This document shows, in pieces, positions 24,859 to 33,400 of a stretch of DNA of 64,000 bases (its first letter is position 1; each line of letters opens with the position of its first letter). Made by a program: the position numbers and the translations under genes. The notes beneath the pieces are model-generated. The model was given only the letters and a program-made list of their open reading frames with translations, made no database searches and was not told the origin of the DNA. Source of the stretch: JAZKHE01 sp040385525 (GTDB lineage: Bacteria; Bacteroidota; Bacteroidia; UBA4408); NCBI GenBank assembly GCA_040385525.1, contig JAZKHE010000002.1, positions 999,025-1,063,024 on the forward strand, given 5' to 3'.

Positions 24859-26379
24859 GTGAAAGCCAATTACTCAAACGTTGCATTTATTATAGGAGGT
24901 GTTTCAGTTTCAACGGAATTGCTTTGCTATCAGCTTCTGCAACCATTCGCTGGAAACTCTTTTTTTATTTGGTTGATAACATTATCGTTTACATTAATTG
25001 GAATGTTGTTGGGGTATTATTCTACTTATAATAAAAATACAACAGTTGAATCTTTGCCAAAGTATATTTGTATTGCATTGTTTTTTTATTTTGCATCAAC
25101 TTATATTACAAAACAAATAATCTATAAATTTTATACCTTAGATTATAGATTATTAAGCGCAATAATTGCATTGTTTTTTGTAATTCCAGTTTCATTTTAT
25201 TTAACTAAAATAACTCCAATACTTGTTTCGGTATCAAAAAAAAATGAGGAACAAAAAAATGTTGGTAATCTCTTTTTATTATCTACAATTGGTGCGGCAA
25301 CTTTTATTTTAGTTACGGGTGTAGTTTTAATACCCTATTTTGGTTTTTTAACTTCTAAATTTCTATTAAGTGTATGTTTATTAATTTGTGTATTTGTATG
25401 TTATAAAATTTCAAAATCTAAAAGTAAATTGTATATTTATTTAGGCATGTTAATTGTTTTTTTTCAGCTTTTAGAAGTTATAGTAAGTAAAAAACAAATG
25501 GTTGCAAATTCAACTATAGAATACGCATCAAGTAGTATATTGGGGCAAATGCAGGTAATTAATAATGGTAAAGCAAAAATGTTGGTTGTTAATAGTATGC
25601 TCCAATCAACTGATAATATAAACGAAGATTTTTCGACATTCCCATACGTACATTTTATTTCTTACGTATCTTCTTTGTATCCAGAAAAATCTAATATTCT
25701 TTTAGGTGGAGTTGGTTCTGGTAGTTTAATTAAAGAATTTATTAAACTAAAATTAAATGTAACCGCTGTTGATATTGATAAAAGAATGTTTGATGTTGCC
25801 GAAGAAAATTTTAATTTAAATAGAGAATTGTATGATTTTTATGTGGATGATTTTAGACATTTTTTAAATAAAACAAAAAATAAATATGATGTTGTTGTTC
25901 TTGATATAAGTATAGGAGAGAGCCAACCAGCGCATTTATATACTGTTGAGAGTTTTTCGAAAATTAAAGATTGTTTAACCGAAAACGGAATTGTATTAAT
26001 TCATTATGTTGCAGATACAAAAAGTAAAAGTTTTTGTTCATTATATAACACAATTTTAGAATCGGGTATGCAAAGTAAAGTGTATTCAACTAATGAATAT
26101 TCAAATTCAGACTTGGTTTTAGTTGTAACAAAAAATAATTTAAATAAATACTTAAATGCTAATCAGTTTAGAAAAAATGATAGGCATGTAGAAGCGCTTA
26201 AAATTGCGAATTTTTATAATAAGCCTAAATCTGATTTTAATTGCGCAAATGCAATTATTTTTACCGACAATAACCCCGTTTTAGATATTTTGCACCAGGA
26301 ATTTGTTATAGAAACAAGAACAAATACGCTTAAAAATGTACCAACTTTAAAGGTTAATAATTTAATTGGATATGAATAA
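24859..26379 (+). CDS. Membrane protein with spermidine-synthase-like domain, paralogue 1
   Basis: 506 residues from GTG 24859, preferred because the upstream in-frame ATG (24820) is inside a terminator hairpin. Residues of about 1-205 hold about seven transmembrane helices. The rest is a Rossmann domain of the spermidine-synthase type: 'NILLGGVGSGSLIKEF' near 283, 'VTAVDIDKRMFDVAEENF', 'DDFRHFL', 'YDVVVLDISIGESQPAHLYT'. In true aminopropyltransferases the last motif is usually DxxDP; here it is DISIGE, so polyamine synthesis is doubtful. Product and acceptor are unknown. It is the first of three overlapping genes. Confidence 0.75.
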   Translation: MKANYSNVAFIIGGVSVSTELLCYQLLQPFAGNSFFIWLITLSFTLIGMLLGYYSTYNKNTTVESLPKYICIALFFYFASTYITKQIIYKFYTLDYRLLSAIIALFFVIPVSFYLTKITPILVSVSKKNEEQKNVGNLFLLSTIGAATFILVTGVVLIPYFGFLTSKFLLSVCLLICVFVCYKISKSKSKLYIYLGMLIVFFQLLEVIVSKKQMVANSTIEYASSSILGQMQVINNGKAKMLVVNSMLQSTDNINEDFSTFPYVHFISYVSSLYPEKSNILLGGVGSGSLIKEFIKLKLNVTAVDIDKRMFDVAEENFNLNRELYDFYVDDFRHFLNKTKNKYDVVVLDISIGESQPAHLYTVESFSKIKDCLTENGIVLIHYVADTKSKSFCSLYNTILESGMQSKVYSTNEYSNSDLVLVVTKNNLNKYLNANQFRKNDRHVEALKIANFYNKPKSDFNCANAIIFTDNNPVLDILHQEFVIETRTNTLKNVPTLKVNNLIGYE

Positions 26380-27901
26380 AAATAAATTGATTTTTATTTT
26401 GCTGTTTATAGAAGGATTCCTTTTGTCCTGTATTGAATTAGCCTATTCTAAATATTCAAATTCGTTTTTTGGAAATTCGCTTTATAACTGGAGTTTTATA
26501 ATTGGCTTAACAATGTTTTTTTTAGTAATTGGATATTTGTTAAGCTTAACAAAATTTGTAATTAATTTTTATTCTAAAATAGAAAATGTATTGTTGGTGT
26601 TTTCGTTAATCTGTGTAATTACTTTTTCATTATTTTCGTTACACGAAGTTTTGTTTTTAAAAATCTATAGTTTATTTCAGCATGTTTTAGCATCTTCTTT
26701 TGCGTCAGCTTTTTTGTTTTTAAGCTTGCCTATTTCAATAATAGCAACTATTCCAACAACAATAACGTTTCATTTATCAAAGCAAAAAAATGATTTACAA
26801 TCAAAAACAGGGAACACTTTTTTTGTTTCAACCTTAGGAGGGATTTTTGGCGCAATACTATTTGGCGTTTTTATTTTACCCAACTTAGGCTATTTTAATG
26901 GCTATAAAGTTCTTTCTATTTCTGTATTGATTTTTGTTTGTATCACTTTGTTGTATTTAAAGAAATTTAAAGTATTTACGTTGTCGTTAGTTTTTTTGGT
27001 GTTAGTTTTTTTGAAAGAAAATGCAATTGCTAATACAGATATAATTTACGAATCAGAAGGATTGTTAGGGAAAATACAAGTGGTTAACTACAGAGGGGTT
27101 TTAGGAAAAATTGAAGGGAGACAATTAATTTGTAATAATTCAATTCAAACATGGATTGACACCAAAACTGGAAACTCCTTAGGCAAATATCCTTATATAA
27201 TTGAAAGTATAATTCAAGAAAGAAAAAGCGGTAATCAAATTGCAAAAACAGGCTTAGTGCTTGGTTTGGGCGGAGGAACAATAAGTTATATTTTAGAAAA
27301 AAATAATATTAAATGCTATAGTGTTGAGCTTGATAAAAGAATAGCTGAGGTTTCTAAAAAATATTTTTACAACTTTAAAAACAATGAAATTATTATTAAT
27401 GATGCCAGAAAATATTTGAATACTGATAATAAAACATACGACGTTATAGTTTCTGATGTATTTATTAGTGAAAATCCTCCCTATCATATTTTAACTTTAG
27501 AATCTTTTCAATTAATTAAAAATAGATTGTCACAAAATGGAATTTATATAATTAATTTTAACGGTTACATACAAGGAAAAGATGGTTTAGTAGGACGAAG
27601 TTTGGTTAAAACACTTAAAAAATCAGGTTTTCAAGTTAGATGCATTGTTGGCTCAGATGATCAAGAAACTAGAAACAATATTTATATCTGTTATAAATCT
27701 GATGAAGATTTTAAAACTTCTACAATTGAAAACACTTTAAAAATAAATAATGTAAGTGAATTTGATTTGAATACAATTCAGCTAAATGATAGTTATGTGT
27801 TTACAGATAATGATCCTGTTTTAGAACTAATTAATTCTAAATCGGCAGTTAATTGGAGAAAACATTCAATAGAATATTTAAAAAATAATTATGAAAAATA
27901 A
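26372..27901 (+). CDS. Membrane protein with spermidine-synthase-like domain, paralogue 2
   Basis: 509 residues from ATG 26372, which overlaps the previous stop by 8 bp; an in-frame TTG 6 bp earlier is possible. An N-terminal part with about seven transmembrane helices (to about 210) has 'NTFFVSTLGGIFGAILFGVF', a motif also present in paralogues 1 and 3. The C-terminal Rossmann domain shows 'GLVLGLGGGTISYILEKN' near 296, 'YSVELDKRIAEVSKKYF', 'NDARKYL' and 'YDVIVSDVFISENPPYHILT'. The aminopropyltransferase DxxDP motif is absent (SDVFISENPP). It is distant from paralogue 1, so the tandem array is old. The reaction is unknown. Confidence 0.75.
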   Translation: MNKNKLIFILLFIEGFLLSCIELAYSKYSNSFFGNSLYNWSFIIGLTMFFLVIGYLLSLTKFVINFYSKIENVLLVFSLICVITFSLFSLHEVLFLKIYSLFQHVLASSFASAFLFLSLPISIIATIPTTITFHLSKQKNDLQSKTGNTFFVSTLGGIFGAILFGVFILPNLGYFNGYKVLSISVLIFVCITLLYLKKFKVFTLSLVFLVLVFLKENAIANTDIIYESEGLLGKIQVVNYRGVLGKIEGRQLICNNSIQTWIDTKTGNSLGKYPYIIESIIQERKSGNQIAKTGLVLGLGGGTISYILEKNNIKCYSVELDKRIAEVSKKYFYNFKNNEIIINDARKYLNTDNKTYDVIVSDVFISENPPYHILTLESFQLIKNRLSQNGIYIINFNGYIQGKDGLVGRSLVKTLKKSGFQVRCIVGSDDQETRNNIYICYKSDEDFKTSTIENTLKINNVSEFDLNTIQLNDSYVFTDNDPVLELINSKSAVNWRKHSIEYLKNNYEK

Positions 27902-28484
27902 TAAATTATTTTTAATCACATCTTTTATAGAAGGTGGTACATTGTTAGCAACAGAGCTAATAAGTGCTAAAGCAGTTGCTCCATATTATGGAACATCAAT
28001 AGTTGTTTGGGCTTTGGTTTTATCAATTACATTATTAGGTTTAGCAATTGGCTACTATTTAGGTGGTAAATATACTGTTAACGAGTTTTCGAATAAGCCA
28101 TTGTTAATTGTTTTTGGAGCAGCCATAGTTTTAAATTTAATTTCTCCATTTCTATCAAAAGCAATAATGCAAATGCTAATTAATTTTGATTTGGGAATAG
28201 CTGTATTCATTTCTTTACTAATTTTTTTGGCGCCATTAATGATAGTTTACGGAATGATTTCGCCAATGATTGTTGGTAAATTGCAGTTGTTTAATACAAC
28301 ACAAAATAATGTGGGTTTAGTTTTTAGTGTGTCAACTTTTGGAGGAGTTTTGTTTTGTTTTTTGTATGGACTTTATGTAATTCCTTTTTGGGGATTAAAT
28401 GAAGCTTATTTTTTAAACGCAGTATTGCTTTTATTTTGTTTACCAATTTTTGTTTTTGGAAAAACTACTACAATTAAAAATTAA
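27891..28484 (+). CDS. Membrane domain of spermidine-synthase-like family without catalytic domain, paralogue 3
   Basis: 197 residues. It matches the membrane half of fused membrane/spermidine-synthase proteins: 'TSFIEGGTLLATELISAK', 'AVAPYYGTSIVVWALVLSIT', 'LGLAIGYYLGGKY', then 'VGLVFSVSTFGGVLFCFLYG'. About six transmembrane helices fill the whole length and the protein stops where the catalytic domain would begin. There is no sign of a downstream frameshifted remnant: the next 600 bp belong to a convergent gene. It overlaps paralogue 2 by 11 bp. It may be the membrane partner of a complex with paralogues 1 and 2 (inference). Its TAA shares bases with the stop of the convergent gene. Confidence 0.75.
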   Translation: MKNNKLFLITSFIEGGTLLATELISAKAVAPYYGTSIVVWALVLSITLLGLAIGYYLGGKYTVNEFSNKPLLIVFGAAIVLNLISPFLSKAIMQMLINFDLGIAVFISLLIFLAPLMIVYGMISPMIVGKLQLFNTTQNNVGLVFSVSTFGGVLFCFLYGLYVIPFWGLNEAYFLNAVLLLFCLPIFVFGKTTTIKN

Positions 28485-29092
28485 TTATATGCAGGGCATT
28501 CGGTTTTACCTCTGTTGTTACTTTTAAATCCTTTTCGTTTTTTGCCTTTAAATCCACCTTTCGAAGAACCACCACCTTTGCATCCAAAAAAATAGACTAA
28601 ACCTGTGTGTAATAAAAATGCTTCTTGTCGAACAGCATAACGAGGCTCAACATAACCTTTTAAACAATTGTTTCCTATAAAAGCACCAAAACCAGCTTCG
28701 CCATCAGCTTTTATTCCGCCACTTGCACTTGCATTTTGATTGCCAGAAGCGCCATTGTTATTTGCTGCAACAGAACCCGATGCTTTAACACTTGCACTAC
28801 CTTTTATTGTGCCAGAAGCAATTGCATAAAAATTTAAAAAACGGTATTCGTAAAAAGGAACAAGTGCAGAAACTCCACCTAAAAATTTACCTTCATGAAA
28901 ATAATAATAACCATAAGGAACAGCGTAAAGTTTTTTTGTAACAGGAATTAAAACTCTAGCGCTTAAACCTAAATAACCATTTTTAGTATTGTATAACGTT
29001 CCGCCACCTGCTCCAAAACCTTCTTGACCAAAACTAATTTTGAATTGAATAACGATTAGTATGAATATTAATAAACTATTTTTGAGTTTCAT
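28481..29092 (-). CDS. Secreted or outer-membrane protein with Ala/Ser/Gly-rich insertion, unrecognised
   Basis: 203 residues with a signal peptide (MKLKNSLLIFILIVIQFKIS, FG, then Q). Residues of about 25-95 look like barrel strands (NGYLGLSARVLIPVTKKLYA). They are followed by a low-complexity insertion of about 40 residues rich in Ala, Ser, Gly and Asn (SASVKASGSVAANNNGASGN), then more strands. The tail is basic and Gly/Lys-rich (GGFKGKKRKGFKSNNRGK) and holds a Cys near the end. It is likely an outer-membrane protein with an extracellular low-complexity loop. It is convergent with the paralogue 3 gene, the two stops sharing TTAA at 28481-28484. Confidence 0.6.
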   Translation of the reverse strand: MKLKNSLLIFILIVIQFKISFGQEGFGAGGGTLYNTKNGYLGLSARVLIPVTKKLYAVPYGYYYFHEGKFLGGVSALVPFYEYRFLNFYAIASGTIKGSASVKASGSVAANNNGASGNQNASASGGIKADGEAGFGAFIGNNCLKGYVEPRYAVRQEAFLLHTGLVYFFGCKGGGSSKGGFKGKKRKGFKSNNRGKTECPAYN

Positions 29093-29235
29093 TCTTGTTA
29101 TTTAACAACGAAAGATAAAACATTTTGTTATAAGATACAAGAACTAAGATTTAAGAATCAAGACCCAAGATGGAATTTTCTATTTTACTAATTCACAAAT
29201 TCTCCAACTCACTAATTCACCAAATCTCTAATTTC

Positions 29236-30237
29236 TTATCTCACCATCTCAGCAATAGCGTCAACCCATGTATCGTTGCTGTTTAAACTTTCAACTAGTT
29301 GCACTTTTTCGCCGCCATGCTCTCTAAAAATAGCGTTGTATTCGTGCCCAATTTCTATGGTTGTTTCTAAACAATCTGCTGTAAATGCTGGGCTAAAAAC
29401 TAATAATTTTTTCATCCCTTTTTTAGCTAATTCTTCAACAATTTTATCAGAAAAAGGTTCTATCCATTTTTGATTTAAGCGCGATTGAAAACCAACCGTA
29501 TATTTACTTTCGGGAATATTTAATTGTTTAGCAATTAAGCGCGTTGTTTCGTAACAAGTTGCTTTGTAACAAAATTTATTTTCTTCGGTAATTTCGTTTT
29601 CGCAGTTATGGTCGCTACAAGGAGAATCTTCGTAAACTTTATCAACTTGTCTTACGGGTAAACCATGATAACTAAAAAGTACGTGATCGTATTCTCCAAA
29701 TTTATATTGTTTACCTCTTTCAACAAATGAATTTATATATCCTTTATCATCATAATATTGACTAATAATGCGTAGTTCGGGTATTACATACCATTTACTA
29801 ATAATTTGCATTATTTTTTCTAAAGACGAACCTGTGCTCGATGAAGCGTAATGAGGATAAAGAGGAAAAACAATTATTTTATGAAAATTCTTTGTTCTAA
29901 TTTCTTCTAAAACACTTTCTAAAGAAGGGTTTTGATAACGCATACCAAAAAAAACTTCGTGCGTATTAGCTAATTTTTTTTGTAATTTTTTTTGTAAATC
30001 AAGTCCGTGAAGTAGGAGAGGAGAACCTTCTTCTGTCCAGAGTTCTTTATAGATTTTAGCAGATTTTGGAGCTCTAAAAGGAACAATTAAACCATTTACT
30101 AAAAAAAAACGTCCAATTGGGTTAATATCAATTACGCGTGAGTCGTTTAAAAATTGAGTTAAATATTTTCTAACATCAGATGTTGAAGGGCTATCAGGTG
30201 TACCTAAATTTACTAAAAGTAAAGCTGTTTTGTTCAT
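29236..30237 (-). CDS. hemH: Ferrochelatase
   Basis: 333 residues. It starts MNKTALLLVNLGTPDSPSTS, a textbook HemH beginning. The catalytic His is in 'LFSYHGLPVRQ' (His191) and the C-terminal signature is 'FSPAFTADCLETTIEIGHEY' with the second metal-site Glu. HemH inserts ferrous iron into protoporphyrin IX (or coproporphyrin in the other branch) in the final steps of haem synthesis. Two Cys pairs (207/212 and 223/228, in 'PCSDHNC' and 'FCYKATC') lie in the lid region and may bind a metal or Fe-S cluster, as proposed for some ferrochelatases. It is monocistronic, with a -7 box at 30261-30268. Confidence 0.95.
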   Translation of the reverse strand: MNKTALLLVNLGTPDSPSTSDVRKYLTQFLNDSRVIDINPIGRFFLVNGLIVPFRAPKSAKIYKELWTEEGSPLLLHGLDLQKKLQKKLANTHEVFFGMRYQNPSLESVLEEIRTKNFHKIIVFPLYPHYASSSTGSSLEKIMQIISKWYVIPELRIISQYYDDKGYINSFVERGKQYKFGEYDHVLFSYHGLPVRQVDKVYEDSPCSDHNCENEITEENKFCYKATCYETTRLIAKQLNIPESKYTVGFQSRLNQKWIEPFSDKIVEELAKKGMKKLLVFSPAFTADCLETTIEIGHEYNAIFREHGGEKVQLVESLNSNDTWVDAIAEMVR

Positions 30238-30260
30238 GTAATTGTTTTGGTTTTAAAATA

Positions 30261-30268
30261 CAAAGTTA
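30261..30268 (-). promoter_or_regulatory. -7 box of hemH
   Basis: On the minus strand TAACTTTG matches TAnnTTTG. It ends 23 bp before the ATG at 30237, giving a leader of about 17 nt. Confidence 0.45.
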
Positions 30269-30432
30269 TTCAAATATTTTGCTCGTAAGTGCTCATTATA
30301 ATCAAACACAATTATTTAAAATGAGTTTTTTAGCTAAAACAATCGATTCAAAATACTAGTTCATAATTTTATTGTGTTTTTCATAATAAAATAATTATTT
30401 TTATAAGATAATCCATTTAATTAAACAACAAT

Positions 30433-33400
30433 ATGCGTTCATTGTTCCAAACTAAGTTTTTTTATTTTATTGCAGTTTGTTTATTTTCTTTTTCTGCAAA
30501 AGCACAATTATCAAGCTATACTTTTTCTCAAGGTATAGAAGGTTATACAGCAATTACAGGAGGAACTGTTTTGTGGTCGGGTGCCGGAATTGACGATGAT
30601 CCTGCTGTAAACGTTGCAATACCTAGTTTTAATTTTAATGGAATAAATTACAACAGTTGTTATATAACGCCAAATGGTTTTATAACTTTTGGTTCAGAAC
30701 CAAATACTGTAGAATACAGACCAATTTCATCTTCTGTTTCAACTTATTCGGGAGCTATATCTGCATTCGGATGGGATTTAGTTTCTTCATCTACAGGTTC
30801 GCCAGAAGTAAGATGTCAACAAGTAAACGAAGAATTTATTATTCAATGGCAAGATTTTAAAAGAAATTCTATAAGTACAATCGAAAAAATTAGTTTTCAA
30901 ATAAAGTTAAATTCGTTAACCAATGTAATAAAAATTGTTTATGGTGGTTCCATCTTCCCAACAAATAATACAACATATCCACAAGTTGGTATTAGAGGTG
31001 CTTCTAATTCAAATTTTAGAAACCGTAAAGTTGTTGCTGCTACAGGCATTTGGTTAAATTCAACCGAAGGAACTTTAAATAACGATAATTGTTATTTTAA
31101 CTCCGTTAATTCTGGTACAGTTCCAATTAGTGGTTTAACTTTTATTTGGACAGCTCCATGTGTAAATGCAAGTATACCTTATTCAATTAATTTTGATGAT
31201 GTTGAACCATATAATATACCAAATTGTACATCTATTCAAGATTTAAATGGCGCTAATACTTGGAATGTTGAAGAAGCTCCAACTGATACCATTTGTTTTA
31301 ATGGAAATGTTTTGGCTTATAATTGGGATGGATCTACTCCTGGAGATGATTGGTTTTTTTCTAAAGGAATAAGTTTAACAGCTGGTAGTACTTATACTTT
31401 GCAATATGTTTATGGCGCTTACGATGTAGGTTTTCCTGAAAGTATGGAGGTTAAATTTGGTTTATCTGCAACACCAGTAGCAATGACTAACTCAATTGCA
31501 TCGCACCCATTAATTGAAAGCCGTTTTGAACAAGTAGAAGTTAATTTTTCTCCAGCCTCAACAGGAGTTTACCACTTAGGATTTCACGCAAACTCAGATC
31601 CTGATATGTATAACCTTTATTTAGATGATATTTTATTATCTAATTATACACCATGCACAAAACCAACAAGTTTATCTGCTTATAATGCAAACACAACAAG
31701 TGTTGTAGTTAGTTTTACTGCTGGTGGTTCAGAAACAGAATGGCAAATTGAATATGGTGTTGCTCCTTACGTTTTTACAGGACTATCAATGGCAACTTTT
31801 ACTTCAAATACATTTACTTTAACAGGGCTAAATCCTGGTACAAAATATCAATTTAAAGTAAGAGGAAATTGTGGTGCAAGTAAAAGTTTATGGACAAGAT
31901 TACAGAATTTCATAACACCTTGTAATCCAACAACAACATTACCTTTAGCTCAAAGTTTCGATAATAGCCAATTTCCTGCGTGTTGGTCGGCTAGCTTAAT
32001 TTCTGGGGAAGATGGTTGGGAAGTTAAAAATTTTGATTCAGGAATCTCAGCTCCAAAAAGTGGAACCAATTTTATTGGAAAAACAAATACTGATTCTGAA
32101 GCCTTATTAATCAGTCCACCATTAAATTTAAATGGATTAGGTGCTACTCCAGTTCAAATAAGTTCATGGTTGTATAGAAGCTCTACAAGTGATGTTAACG
32201 ATAAAATTACTTTTTACGTAAATAACTCGAGCAACTTAACTGGGGCAGTTCAACTTCTTGAAATCTTTACTAATATTGGTGTTGCGCCAACAGTTGGCAC
32301 TGATGGATGGTATAATTATAAAGTTACAATTCCTACATCATACAACACTAATGGAACGTTTTATGTTATAGCTAAAGGTTCTACTAGCGCAGATGCAGCT
32401 TCTAACGCTTTGGGTATTGATGAGTTTAGATTGGAGTTAGTTGCTAGTTTAGATATTCAAGCAAATACTTTTATTAATCCAAGCACTGTAGGTTGTTATA
32501 GTAGTTCAGAAAATGTTTCGGTTGTTGTAGAAAACGTAGGTAACACTTTAATTAATTTTGCTACAAACAATTTAGTTTTAAATGCAAATGTAACAGGTAC
32601 AACAGCAAGTACAATTACAACAACAATAAATTCGGGAACATTAGCAGCTGGTGCTTTAGCAACCTATTCTGTTGGAAACGCAAATATGCTTGCCGTTGGT
32701 AATTATTTTATTAGTGGGAGTGCAAATTTAAGTGGAGATTTATCAACATCAAATAATACATTTGAAACTGCAATAAGAGAAAAATTTTCAACTTATGCTT
32801 TACCATACACTGAAACATTTAACTCATACACAAACTTAAGCGATGCACCAATTTGGAATGGTAATGGCGACTGGATTGTTGCAGATAATCAAGGAACAGC
32901 TGGAACAAAATCGTACATAACTCAAGTGAATTTAAGTTTTCCGCAAGCTACAACAATTACTAAATTTAATTTAGGAACAGTAACTTCTGCAACTTCATTA
33001 ACACTTGATTATAGAATTGTAGATGAACACGATTTAAGTTCGGCTCCAAGTGCTGCAACTACTTTAGTTGCTGGAGATTTTATTAAAATTAGTTTATCAA
33101 CAGATTGTGGTGCATCTTACACATTGTTTCATACCATCAACAATGGTAATCACACCCCATCTTTAAGTTTTACTAATAAAAATCTTTCATTAGCAGCATA
33201 TGCTGGGCAAAATATACAATTTAAAATTGAAGTACAGTCTGGAGGTTCAAACGATTTTTATTTTAATATGGATAATTTTAATGTTGTTCAACCACTTGAT
33301 AACAATGCAAATTTATCTAATTTAGTTTCTAGTCAAGGTTCTCTTAATCCAACATTTGCTTCTGGCACTACAAATTACACTGTAACTCTACCAATTGGGT

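Noticed and set aside
24859..28484. The three genes as ordinary polyamine (spermidine) synthases
   Set aside because: The DxxDP active-site motif is missing in both catalytic domains, the third gene lacks the domain, and all carry large membrane parts.
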